A stretch of 46,253 bases of DNA from an uncultured Lachnospiraceae bacterium (GTDB lineage: Bacteria > Bacillota > Clostridia > Lachnospirales > Lachnospiraceae). The notes beneath the pieces are model-generated. The model searched no databases, was not told the DNA's origin, and worked only from the letters and a program-made list of their open reading frames with translations. The DNA is taken from positions 1 through 46,253 of the forward strand of contig CAJUID010000026.1 of assembly GCA_910585905.1 (NCBI GenBank). The letters are read 5' to 3'. Shown here one piece after another: positions 25,380 to 32,837 of this stretch; position 1 is the stretch's first letter; the number at the start of each line of letters is the position of its first letter. The position numbers and the translations under genes were made by a program.

Positions 25380-25469
25380 TAAAAAAGGCGAAAAAAGACG
25401 ACACCTGTCTTTCCACATACTGACTGGTGACGCCTACTATGATACAAACATTTTTACAACAAAAAAATT

Positions 25470-25503
25470 CCTCTTCACAGTGTAAAAACACTCTGAAGAG
25501 GAG
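25470..25503 (-). terminator. Terminator after the isochorismatase-SARP gene
   Basis: CCTCTTCA-CAGTGT and ACACTCTGAAGAGG pair around AAAA; the minus strand continues with TTTTTTTG. It lies about 200 nt after the stop of the fusion gene and before the rnf promoter. The 25504-25703 stretch is AT-rich, with two CACCCTTTTT repeats, and holds no gene. Confidence 0.7.
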
Positions 25504-25703
25504 AGGGGTTTGAGGGGTATATCTTGTTACTGTTACATTAAGTAACTTGATAACAACATTAGTATAGCACTTAATGGACAACAAAAGGACACCATTATCA
25601 ATCGCATTTCACCCTTTTTTAATACTTTTTCACCCTTTTTGATGCAAAAATGATACAAAACTTAATATTTCCTTTAAATTTCTGTAAAACTTATTAGCTT
25701 CAG

Positions 25704-26672
25704 CTACAAATTATACTTCTCCTTCATCTGAATCAGATAACCATTGGTATATTCTGCCCAGCTATAATTCACCATATATTCACCGGCAAAAGGCAGCATA
25801 CCATTTTTTTTGCCCTCCAAAAAGTCAAAATAATCACATTCAATCTTATGAGTATCCACTGACAAGCTGTTCCATTGCCGCACAATGATGTCTTCCACAC
25901 CAAATTTCCGCAATCCCTCCATCAACTGGCTAATAATGGTTTGAACTTGGTTCTTTACAGAACGGTTATACTCCTTATCTTCAAATAAAATCGCGGCAAT
26001 CTCCGCATTGGTAACACCGCCGCCTCTCCGGTCAATCAGGAAGGCAAATAACTCCTTGGACTTGCTTCTAGAAAACTGAACTGGCTCCCTGTCTATATAA
26101 ACCTGAAAATTCCCAAATGTCTGTACCCTAACCCTATGTTCAGCTTTCGGCTCCGTTATAGTTTCTTCTATAATATCAATCTGGCACACCCTCATTGCCT
26201 CCAGAGCATTGCGGTGCGACTCCACAGTAACCCCGGCGCAGCAGGAACTATCAACCTGGATTACCTTTTCCGGGAAATGTGCTTTTAACAATAAAACATT
26301 TGAAATAACACAGATATCTGTGCAAAGCCCAATCACTTCGATAGTGTCTGCCTCTTTTACGTACTCCGGCAATTCGACCGAGCCAAAAGTTGGCTTATCT
26401 ATAATATTTTCTGCATATGGAACCAGCTCTGGAATCAAGTTCCATCCCTCCGTCCCGCGAATACAGTGCTTGACTGGAAGCTTCCTGCCTTCCTGTGTCT
26501 CCAGATAATTTTCCTCATGTGTGTCTCTTGTAAAGATAATTTCCGTCCCCTGCTGTAGTTCCCTCTCTATTTTGTCACATACATTTGGTACAATTTGTAC
26601 AGCCTCTTTCGTCCCCAGCGAGCCAGTCACAAAATCTACCTGCATATCAATAACCAACAAAATCTTTCGCAT
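25704..26672 (-). CDS. Isochorismatase/nicotinamidase-like hydrolase fused to a SARP-type DNA-binding domain
   Basis: The 322-residue protein has two parts. Residues 1-170 form an isochorismatase-family cysteine hydrolase closest to nicotinamidase (PncA): Asp9 (VIDMQVDF), Lys93 (IDKPTFGS) and Cys121 (LCTDICV) fit the catalytic triad, and Asp50, His52 and His69 fit the metal site. Residues about 180-322 form a winged-helix of the OmpR/SARP (Trans_reg_C with short BTAD-like tail) type: QTFGNFQVYIDREPVQFSRSKSKELFAFLIDRR, NAEIAAILFED and GEYMVNYSWAEY. No frameshift lies between them and a spacer of about 10 residues joins them. The combination suggests a regulator whose enzyme or ligand-binding domain senses nicotinamide or a related amide; that is inference. 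The start ATG 26672 follows AAGAGGTAAAA. Single gene. Confidence 0.8.
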   Translation of the reverse strand: MRKILLVIDMQVDFVTGSLGTKEAVQIVPNVCDKIERELQQGTEIIFTRDTHEENYLETQEGRKLPVKHCIRGTEGWNLIPELVPYAENIIDKPTFGSVELPEYVKEADTIEVIGLCTDICVISNVLLLKAHFPEKVIQVDSSCCAGVTVESHRNALEAMRVCQIDIIEETITEPKAEHRVRVQTFGNFQVYIDREPVQFSRSKSKELFAFLIDRRGGGVTNAEIAAILFEDKEYNRSVKNQVQTIISQLMEGLRKFGVEDIIVRQWNSLSVDTHKIECDYFDFLEGKKNGMLPFAGEYMVNYSWAEYTNGYLIQMKEKYNL

Positions 26673-26813
26673 TTTTACCTCTTTTCTGAAAGTGAACATA
26701 CCTCACCCAGTTTACATTTTTTTCTAAAAGTATTATATAGCTTGAATATAGCAAAATTATGTCAGATTCGTCCTGCTTTTTTCCTTCCATCTCTTCACTT
26801 TTCTAATGTACTT

Positions 26814-26821
26814 GCCGATAT
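26814..26821 (+). promoter_or_regulatory. GCCGATAT box, possible sigma-D -10, upstream of the FliD-like gene
   Basis: An exact match to the -10 of sigma-D (sigma-28) promoters, 70 nt before the start codon. The expected TAAA at 15 nt upstream reads TCAC, so the -35 is poor. A sigma-A alternative is weak too. Support is mainly by analogy with the far better site at 44637-44663. Confidence 0.35.
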
Positions 26822-26890
26822 ATACATCAGATTATAACATAACAAAGATAATTTTGGTTTATAATTTTATCAGAAAGAGGAGGAATTTAT

Positions 26891-27514
26891 ATGTCATCTA
26901 TTACCAATACCACTATCAGCAGTTATGATTATCTGCTTCGTCAGTGCTATTCCTCTAACCGTAATGCCCGTAAAGCTTTTGGACGCGCCTCTATGAGCGC
27001 CAACGATTTAGCAAAGGTTGATTCCGACGCATTAAGAAAGGCATCCCGGAATCTTAAAGATATGGAATATAGTTCTGACAACGGTGTCAACATTTATAAT
27101 AACATAAAAGCATTTGTGGAGTCATATAACAATCTCTGCGACAGTTCATCCAAAATAGCCGATTCTCCAGAATTGGGCCGGATGGAGAAAAAGCTTTCAA
27201 AATTTATCAAAAATAACAAAGACGATTTAGAAAAACTCGGTGTGAAAGTTAGTTCTTCTGGAAAACTCTCTGTAGATAAAGAAACGCTCCTCACAACGAG
27301 TGCTTCCAAAGTGGAACGATTCTTTTCAGACGACAATGAGTTTAGCGGCACGATTACCCAATTTGCAACAAAAATGAACCGCATTGCGAAAAATCTGTCC
27401 CGCACTGGCAACTCCCAGATGAAGAAGAATACAAATACAATTGTTGGTGCACCAACAACGCCGCCAGTTACTACCTCAAATGCCCCTGCAACTTCTATTG
27501 ATTTTAGGGCATAA
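26891..27514 (+). CDS. Short FliD C-terminal-domain-like protein
   Basis: The 207-residue protein resembles the helical C-terminal domain of flagellar cap protein FliD: NIYNNIKAFVESYNNLCDSSSKIADSPELGRMEKKLSKF followed by LGVKVSSSGKLSVDKETL and SASKVERFFSDDNEF, which match the FVxSYN, LGI...G.L.LD and P..V..LF signatures. The N-terminus is Ser/Thr/Asn-rich, like flagellin-family coiled ends, and the C-terminus is a Thr/Pro-rich tail. No signal peptide. It lacks the outer FliD domains. ATG 26891 follows AGAGGAGGAATTT. A second, larger FliD-like protein is at 30884-32161. Could be exported by the flagellar apparatus, but no export genes are in the window. Confidence 0.6.
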   Translation: MSSITNTTISSYDYLLRQCYSSNRNARKAFGRASMSANDLAKVDSDALRKASRNLKDMEYSSDNGVNIYNNIKAFVESYNNLCDSSSKIADSPELGRMEKKLSKFIKNNKDDLEKLGVKVSSSGKLSVDKETLLTTSASKVERFFSDDNEFSGTITQFATKMNRIAKNLSRTGNSQMKKNTNTIVGAPTTPPVTTSNAPATSIDFRA

Positions 27515-27643
27515 GCTTTTATTCCAAAATCTATCAGTATGTACATATATTCTAATAGGTTTTGGTTTGATATAATGCATTATTTTCCGAATTTTAAGGC
27601 TTATTTTTAAATTTAATTCGGAAACCTCATTCCCCTTATAATA

Positions 27644-27678
27644 GGGCACACAGAAAAATGCTGTGTGCCCCTTTTTTT
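27644..27678 (+). terminator. Terminator after the short FliD-like gene
   Basis: GGGCACACAG (27644-27653) and CTGTGTGCCC (27661-27670) form a 10-bp stem with a 7-nt loop, followed by CTTTTTTT. Confidence 0.85.
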
Positions 27679-27731
27679 ACTTTATAAGATTAGTATATCC
27701 CAACGCTACCCATACAGCTACTAACAAAAAA

Positions 27732-27770
27732 TGCCTGCCTAACGCCACTTCCCCGCGATAGACAGGCACT
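27732..27770 (-). terminator. Terminator of the rplK-rplA end of the ribosomal operon
   Basis: TGCCTG (27732-) pairs with CAGGCA (-27768) across a 25-nt loop; the minus strand continues TTTTTTG. It is 35 nt after the rplA stop. Confidence 0.55.
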
Positions 27771-27805
27771 TTTCTTCTTTATTTAGAAAAAGTATAATAT
27801 CTATT

Positions 27806-28498
27806 TTAGATAAATCTAGCTGTATTCAACTTTACGCCCGGTCCCATGGTACTAGAAATTGATACGCTTCTGTAATACTGACCCTTTGCCGCTGAAGGCT
27901 TAGCCTTTGTAATCGCTGACATCAGTGCATCAATATTCTCAGCAAGCTGCTGCTCAGTAAAGGAAAGTTTTCCTACTGGAACATGTACAATATTCGCCTT
28001 GTCAAGCCTGTACTCAATCTTACCAGCCTTTATATCATTAACAGCTTTTGTTACATCCATTGTAACTGTTCCTGCTTTTGGGTTTGGCATTAATCCTTTT
28101 GGTCCAAGGACACGTCCAAGACGGCCAACAACGCCCATCATATCTGGTGTAGCAACAACTACATCAAAATCCAGCCATCCGTCATTCTGAATCTTAGGAA
28201 TCAATTCCTCACCGCCTGCATGGTCTGCCCCTGCAGCTAATGCTTCATCAATCTTATCGCCTTTTGCAAATACAAGAACGCGGACTTTCTTACCAGTTCC
28301 GTTCGGCAGCACTACTGCACCACGAATCTGCTGGTCAGCATGACGTCCGTCAACACCAAGCCTGATATGTGCTTCTACTGTCTCATCGAATTTTGCTGTT
28401 GCTGCCTTTTTGACAAGGGCAATTGCATCTTCAACTTCGTACTGTACTGTTCTGTCAATTAACTTTGCAGCCTCTTTATACTTCTTTCCTCTTTTCAT
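27806..28498 (-). CDS. rplA: 50S ribosomal protein L1
   Basis: The 230-residue L1 protein has KRGKKYKEAAKLIDRTVQYEVEDAIALVKK at its start, TVEAHIRLGVDGRHADQQIRGAVVLPNGTGK, GVVGRLGRVLGPKGLMPNPKAGTV (the core in short form: LGPKGLMPNPK) and TMGPGVKLN at its end. L1 forms the mobile stalk near the ribosomal E site and represses its own mRNA. ATG 28498 follows CAGGAGGTTATC. Follows rplK by about 105 nt. Confidence 0.97.
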   Translation of the reverse strand: MKRGKKYKEAAKLIDRTVQYEVEDAIALVKKAATAKFDETVEAHIRLGVDGRHADQQIRGAVVLPNGTGKKVRVLVFAKGDKIDEALAAGADHAGGEELIPKIQNDGWLDFDVVVATPDMMGVVGRLGRVLGPKGLMPNPKAGTVTMDVTKAVNDIKAGKIEYRLDKANIVHVPVGKLSFTEQQLAENIDALMSAITKAKPSAAKGQYYRSVSISSTMGPGVKLNTARFI

Positions 28499-28604
28499 AA
28501 TGATAACCTCCTGGTGGTAGTAACGGCGGGTACTAAGACACTCTGCGTGTCGCCTCCCACATCGTCCAATAAAGCAACAAATCTTTTTTATGCGTTAATA
28601 AATA

Positions 28605-29030
28605 TTAGTCCTCTACAGTAACACCCATACTGCGTGCTGTACCTTCAATCATACTCATTGCAGCTTCTAAAGTAGCAGCATTCAGATCAGGCATCTTTGT
28701 CTCTGCGATCTCCTGAATCTGAGCCTTTGTAATTTTAGCAACCTTTGTCTTGTTTGGAACGCCAGAACCAGACTGAATCTTGCATGCTTTCTTAATCAAA
28801 ACTGCTGCTGGAGGAGTCTTTGTAATAAAACTAAAACTCTTATCCTGATATACTGTAATCACAACAGGTATAATCATACCTTCCTGTCCTGCAGTCTTAG
28901 CATTAAACTCCTTTGTAAACTGTACAATATTTACTCCGTGCTGACCAAGGGCAGGTCCAACAGGTGGTGCTGGAGTTGCCTTTGCAGCAGGAATCTGTAA
29001 TTTTATATATCCTTCGACTTTCTTAGCCAT
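28605..29030 (-). CDS. rplK: 50S ribosomal protein L11
   Basis: The 141-residue L11 protein has KLQIPAAKATPAPPVGPALGQHGVNI (Pro-rich hinge with its conserved start) and the RNA-binding domain with GVPNKTKVAKITKAQIQEIAETKMPDLN and MIEGTARSMGV. It binds the GTPase-associated centre of 23S rRNA. Follows nusG in the usual order; ATG 29030 has AAAGGAGGTAAATAAAA. Confidence 0.97.
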   Translation of the reverse strand: MAKKVEGYIKLQIPAAKATPAPPVGPALGQHGVNIVQFTKEFNAKTAGQEGMIIPVVITVYQDKSFSFITKTPPAAVLIKKACKIQSGSGVPNKTKVAKITKAQIQEIAETKMPDLNAATLEAAMSMIEGTARSMGVTVED

Positions 29031-29134
29031 TTTTATTTACCTCCTGTAAATTTGCAATCTATGATTGCGGAATACTATTGTACCACATCGGCTATCTGCC
29101 AGTGATACAAACCAATTATATTAGAACGACTTTC

Positions 29135-29656
29135 TTAGACTGCCTCAACATCATTGAAACTAATCTCAACCGGAGTTTCACGGCCAAACATATCAATATT
29201 GATTGTAACCGTTCTATTCTGGTGGTCAATCTGGCGAACTATGCCAGTTGTATCCTCCCAGACACCGGATTTAACCACAACAGAGTCGCCAATATTAAAT
29301 GGAACATTTGGTGCATCCACCTTCAGGCCCATGCTTGCCATCTCCTCATCCGTAAGGGGAACCGGTTTTGATCCAGGCCCTACGAATCCCGTAACACCTC
29401 TGGTATTACGGACGACATACCATGTATCGTCATTCATAATCATGTTGATCAGAACGTAGGCAGGGAACATTTTTTTCTGTACTGTTTTCTTACCCTCATT
29501 CTTTTCCTCAGTCACATTCAACATAGGGACGGACACCTCAAAAATCTGATCCTGAAGATTTCGGTTTTCGATTGTCTTCTCGATATCCATCTTGACCTTA
29601 TTCTCATACCCTGAATAAGTATGAGCAACATACCAGTGTGCTTCTGCATCTGCCAT
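29135..29656 (-). CDS. nusG: Transcription termination/antitermination protein NusG
   Basis: The 173-residue protein has the NGN domain (WYVAHTYSGYENKVKMDI at 7-24, KMFPAYVLINM, WYVVRNTRGVTGFVGPGSKPVPL) and a KOW domain (VKSGVWEDTTGIVRQIDHQNRTVTINIDMFGRETPVE). NusG binds RNA polymerase and links transcription to translation and Rho. The true start ATG 29656 follows AAGGGTGATAGAC; the frame to 29728 runs into secE. Last residues of the KOW are normal. Confidence 0.96.
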   Translation of the reverse strand: MADAEAHWYVAHTYSGYENKVKMDIEKTIENRNLQDQIFEVSVPMLNVTEEKNEGKKTVQKKMFPAYVLINMIMNDDTWYVVRNTRGVTGFVGPGSKPVPLTDEEMASMGLKVDAPNVPFNIGDSVVVKSGVWEDTTGIVRQIDHQNRTVTINIDMFGRETPVEISFNDVEAV

Positions 29657-29669
29657 AAGTCTATCACCC

Positions 29670-29924
29670 TTATCCCATCTGAATAATCTTATCAATGCCG
29701 AACTTAATGACAAAATCAAGCAGGGCAATGACTGCGCCTAATATTACCGTTACAACAACAACTGCTGTAGTCTCCTTGATGACGGTATCCTTGTCCGGCC
29801 AGATGATACGCTTAAACTCCGCCTTAAAAGATTTAAAGAAACCGCCTTTCTTCTTTGCAGTTTTTTCTGCTTTCTGTGGTTCGTTCTGTTTTTCTACTTC
29901 GTTTTTGTTTTCAGAATCTCCCAT
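29670..29924 (-). CDS. secE: Preprotein translocase subunit SecE
   Basis: The 84-residue protein has a charged Lys/Glu-rich N-terminal half and the conserved amphipathic-plus-transmembrane end FKSFKAEFKRIIWPDKDTVIKETTAVVVVTVILGAVIALLDFVIKFGI, given here by key motif FKRIIWPDKDTV and the single membrane helix (about 50-72). It clamps SecY. It follows rpmG and precedes nusG, as in most bacteria. Confidence 0.94.
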   Translation of the reverse strand: MGDSENKNEVEKQNEPQKAEKTAKKKGGFFKSFKAEFKRIIWPDKDTVIKETTAVVVVTVILGAVIALLDFVIKFGIDKIIQMG

Positions 29925-29954
29925 AATTCACATTCCTTTCATTTTACAATGAGA

Positions 29955-30104
29955 CTATTTTGTCTCCTTGTGTAATGTGTGTCTTCTACAGAATCTGCAA
30001 TATTTTTTTGTTTCCATTCGATCTGGATGGTTTCTCTTTTCCTTTGTCGTATCATAATTGCGCTGTTTGCACTCTGTACAAGCTAAAGTAATTTTTACTC
30101 TCAC
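29955..30104 (-). CDS. rpmG: 50S ribosomal protein L33
   Basis: A 49-residue L33 protein too short for standard gene finders. Translated from GTG 30104: VRVKITLACTECKQRN, then the RNHPDRMETKKYCRFCRRHT segment and HKETK at its end. Two CxxC motifs (CTEC, CRFC) make it the zinc-binding C+ form. A ribosome site AAAAGGAGGGAAC is 6-7 nt upstream. First gene of rpmG-secE-nusG-rplK-rplA. Confidence 0.95.
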   Translation of the reverse strand: MRVKITLACTECKQRNYDTTKEKRNHPDRMETKKYCRFCRRHTLHKETK

Positions 30105-30260
30105 GGCTTTGTTCCCTCCTTTTCATATTCTGCTCTCACAGTAACCAGCCAACAGCCCCGTAATAAGCGAATGGGCACCAAGACTGTCTTTGCAGTGAAC
30201 AACTGCTTTTCGTACTAAAAAAATTTAGGCATAAAAAAAAGACTGTTACATCGCCCATCT

Positions 30261-30289
30261 ACTATACCATGTCCCATACTCTTCGTCAA
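30261..30289 (-). promoter_or_regulatory. Sigma-A promoter of the rpmG-secE-nusG-rplKA operon
   Basis: TTGACG (30284-30289) and TATAGT (30261-30266) on the minus strand, spacer 17 nt, 157 nt before the rpmG start. The leader contains an A-run hairpin-poor stretch and no gene. Confidence 0.7.
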
Positions 30290-30420
30290 GATAAATTTAG
30301 ATTCCATCTGGAAATTACGGTTTATGGTGTTATTATTCTTGGCCATAACATCATGCGTAAAACCAGCAGCTTTTATTTTACTTATGCTCTCATAAAAATA
30401 CCAGACAGTTGTACTTGCTT

Positions 30421-30451
30421 TTGACAAACATCAGGGGTTTTATGGTACACT
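30421..30451 (+). promoter_or_regulatory. Putative promoter of the NusG-II gene
   Basis: A perfect TTGACA (30421-30426) and TACACT (30446-30451), with a long 19-nt spacer. Divergent from the ribosomal operon promoter. Confidence 0.45.
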
Positions 30452-30511
30452 AAGATGGTGCACATTTAAAATACTAAAAAACATAAACTCTTTATAGAAA
30501 GGATTTTTCCC

Positions 30512-30883
30512 ATGAAACGCAATGATATTCTTTTAATTGTCGGAATTGTGCTGGCTGCCCTGCTTGCGGCAGGCATCTACTGGTTATTTATTTATAAAGA
30601 AGGAACAACGGTCCAAGTATCAATTAACGGGAAGGTTACAGCATCTTTTCCTCTTGATACTGACACAACTTATACAATTAAAACTGCTGACGGCGGAATC
30701 AATGTTTTGGAAATCAAAAATGGCGCCGCGAGGATTGCAGAAGCAAATTGCCCTGACGAGCTGTGTGTCCATCAGAAAAAAATTTCCCATCAGGGCGAAA
30801 ACTTAATCTGCCTGCCTCATAAAGTTATGGTTGACATTACAAACAGCGAGAAAAAGGCTACCCTCGACGGGGTAGCCTGGTAA
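30512..30883 (+). CDS. Membrane-anchored NusG domain II protein
   Basis: The 123-residue protein has an N-terminal membrane helix (about 5-27) and an extracytoplasmic NusG_II domain (about 35-123). Family motifs are visible: the ANCPDELCVHQKKISHQGENLICLPHK stretch with CP..LCV and ICLPHK, giving two cysteines plus histidines. The family (COG5341) is common in anaerobic Firmicutes, often near transport or redox genes; its function is not established. ATG 30512 follows AAAGGATTTTT. Single gene; its last codons hold the terminator used by the opposing gene (30856-30877). Confidence 0.85.
   Translation: MKRNDILLIVGIVLAALLAAGIYWLFIYKEGTTVQVSINGKVTASFPLDTDTTYTIKTADGGINVLEIKNGAARIAEANCPDELCVHQKKISHQGENLICLPHKVMVDITNSEKKATLDGVAW
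30856..30877 (-). terminator. Terminator inside the end of the opposing gene
   Basis: GGCTACC (30856-30862) and GGTAGCC (30871-30877) pair; on the minus strand the hairpin is followed by TTTTTCTC. It would end the FliD-like transcript (stop at 30884) but lies within the last 10 codons of the plus-strand NusG-II gene, so the two 3' ends overlap. Confidence 0.6.
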
Positions 30884-32161
30884 TTAACAATATGAGTTAA
30901 AAAGAAGCCCGGAATACAGTGATGTTATATAAGAATACCCTCTAGGAGGTTTTTTGAAATTTGGATAGCTTACTACTTTCTTATCAACATACTCCATTGG
31001 GTTAATCTTTACTGCATCTGCTTTTACAAATAAACGGTTTGACATCGCTGCGTCCGGCTGGAATATCTTCTGCATATCCCCTGCCTCAATCGCCTGCGCC
31101 GCCAGAGAAACATCCAAGTCCATATACCCATCCTGGTCAAAAGAGATTCCGCAGGACTCCAATTCATTCCGAAACGGGTTCGTCAAGCTTTTCAGTTCAT
31201 GCAAAAGCTTCGGGGTAGTTCCCGTTTTATTGATAAAAACAATATTATGCTCAATCATATCATTATAGCTTGTGACAAAGCCCTGAATGCTGTCAATAAT
31301 GGCATCGCTGTCAGGATGGTAATCCACAAACGCTTCTTTATCAGATGGATGGTGCAGGGACACCTTTACGACACGCCCCAAGGTAAACTCATTATTAATT
31401 GAAGTTTTCTCAACACCGTTCAAATCAAAAATAGCATTCTTTGGCATCACAACGACTTTATTTAAGCCATAAAACCCGACGATTCCACGCCCGGCTTCAT
31501 CTACTGTCCTATCCTGAAGTGAAAAACTCTGCCTGCCATCGGGCGATCCAACCATTGTCGACTCTAGACGCATGCCGACCTTGCCAGTACCCGTAGTATA
31601 CGGATCTGCCTTAATACCAATCTTTGCTTTCGTAATAAAACTGGACAATCCCTGAATGACTTCTCTGTGGTTTGCATCCCTTCTAATATTGTACTGGAAA
31701 TCATATCCCACATCATTCACTGTAATACGGAACTGATAGCTTCCTGCCTGAAGGCCCTTTCCGGTTTCATAATACTCTGTCCCCTGATTAATCTGTGAAT
31801 TTGCCATCTGCTTTACACGTATTGTAAATGCACTTGGAATTCTGCTCTGGTCAGAACTAAGCAGCTCTGCACCAATCTGGTCTAAATCGGACGACCGCGC
31901 CTTTTTCCTGGCAAAAACGCCATTTTCCGAGTCATCCGCCAATGTCTTTAAAGCTTCATTAATCTTCATGGAGGACTCTTTTACCCCCAGAACATACTCC
32001 TGCTTTGCATTCGTAAAATTCACAAGATATACCGGAGATTTCTGTGTCTGTGTACGTATTCTTTTTACAACAGAACGCAGCTCATGCGAATCATTTACAT
32101 ATTTGGTTGTATACTTTGAATCAAATGTAGACAAAAGATTATTATACACACCATTTTCCAT
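30884..32161 (-). CDS. FliD-like (flagellar hook-associated 2-like) protein
   Basis: The 425-residue protein has FliD-type features: RIPSAFTIRVKQMANSQINQGTEYYETGKGLQAGSYQFRITVNDVGYDFQYNI (a FliD_N-like beta region), then a middle beta domain, and a FliD_C-like helical end with DAIIDSIQGFVTSYNDMIEHN (FVxSYN), CGISFDQDGYMDLD and AIEAGDMQKIFQPDAA. It ends YSGLLFNSYC, a motif I associate with clostridial FliD-like proteins. It lacks the first N-terminal coiled region of a canonical FliD and there are no other flagellar genes within 46 kb. ATG 32161 follows GGAAAGGAGAGAT. The promoter (32296-32324) and leader hairpin (32243-32270) lie upstream. Confidence 0.62.
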   Translation of the reverse strand: MENGVYNNLLSTFDSKYTTKYVNDSHELRSVVKRIRTQTQKSPVYLVNFTNAKQEYVLGVKESSMKINEALKTLADDSENGVFARKKARSSDLDQIGAELLSSDQSRIPSAFTIRVKQMANSQINQGTEYYETGKGLQAGSYQFRITVNDVGYDFQYNIRRDANHREVIQGLSSFITKAKIGIKADPYTTGTGKVGMRLESTMVGSPDGRQSFSLQDRTVDEAGRGIVGFYGLNKVVVMPKNAIFDLNGVEKTSINNEFTLGRVVKVSLHHPSDKEAFVDYHPDSDAIIDSIQGFVTSYNDMIEHNIVFINKTGTTPKLLHELKSLTNPFRNELESCGISFDQDGYMDLDVSLAAQAIEAGDMQKIFQPDAAMSNRLFVKADAVKINPMEYVDKKVVSYPNFKKPPRGYSYITSLYSGLLFNSYC

Positions 32162-32242
32162 AGCAATCTCTCCTTTCCCTGGATTATGCCATTTTATAAC
32201 TGAATCCGGAATCCGTTCCAAATTATGCCAGTCAACTGATCC

Positions 32243-32270
32243 CCGGGTGTCATACCACGCTCACACCCGG
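32243..32270 (-). promoter_or_regulatory. Leader hairpin of the FliD-like mRNA
   Basis: CCGGGTGT and ACACCCGG pair perfectly (8 bp) around a 12-nt loop, some 20 nt after the predicted transcription start. It has no U-run, so it is a stabiliser or binding site (for example for a CsrA-like protein), not a terminator. The sequence ATTATGCCA occurs twice downstream, at about 32184 and 32222. Confidence 0.45.
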
Positions 32271-32295
32271 ATTTGCGCACCTATAGTCAATATAT

Positions 32296-32324
32296 ATTAT
32301 ACTGTATTTCCAGAAAAATGTCGA
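32296..32324 (-). promoter_or_regulatory. Sigma-A promoter of the FliD-like gene
   Basis: TCGACA (32319-32324) and TATAAT (32296-32301) on the minus strand, spacer 17 nt. Notably this FliD-like gene has a sigma-A-type and not a sigma-D-type promoter. Confidence 0.68.
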
Positions 32325-32457
32325 GACTTCAACAAAATATTTCCATAAAAAGTTACTATTTCGGGTAATCCAAAAACGCCAGGACATCGCGCTTGCATAT
32401 AAGATTCTGGTACTTCTTGGAATATTAGCTATCAAGGCTGTTCATCTCATCATGCAA

Positions 32458-32494
32458 AGTAAAAAGCCGGACTGCTTCAATCCGGCTTTTTACT
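32458..32494. terminator. Strong terminator-like hairpin
   Basis: AGTAAAAAGCCGGA (32458-32471) and TCCGGCTTTTTACT (32481-32494) form a perfect 14-bp stem with a 9-nt loop and T-run in the stem. No plus-strand gene ends here; a stretch 32325-32457 stays open in one plus frame (about 55 codons without a start). The remainder of 32325-32837 holds no supported gene. Confidence 0.75.
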
Positions 32495-32751
32495 GGTGCT
32501 CTTAACACCTTTTATTTAACACCTCATTTTGTAAAAACTATCATCTACTCCCACAGTATTACCTATAGAAACCAAACCACCCGAATCCAAATAGTTTGAA
32601 TGTCAGCTCTTTGATTTCCCACCCACGGTTATAATATAACACTTTTTCTTTCCATTTTCAACCATAAATCAACAATTTTCGGCATTTTCTTTTATTTTTT
32701 TCTAGAAAGCCTTCTTTTGTCTCTTGCATGGAATCTAAATACATAGAAAAA

Positions 32752-32776
32752 AGGACATCCCAGATATGGATGTCCT
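32752..32776 (-). terminator. Terminator of the tcdA-like gene
   Basis: AGGACATCC (32752-32760) and GGATGTCCT (32768-32776) form a 9-bp stem; the minus strand continues TTTTTT. It lies 60 nt after the tcdA-like stop. Confidence 0.75.
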
Positions 32777-32837
32777 AAAAATCTGCCCAGAAATCAATAT
32801 GCAAACCATTTACATCACAATTTCAGAACTTTTCTTA

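Noticed and set aside
25256..25703. Riboswitch or attenuator for the rnf operon
   Set aside because: The hairpin with U-run lies upstream of the strong rnf promoter, so it ends the fusion gene transcript instead.
29955..30104. A tRNA gene between rpmG and secE, as often seen in Firmicutes
   Set aside because: No cloverleaf could be found; the 30-nt gap is too short.
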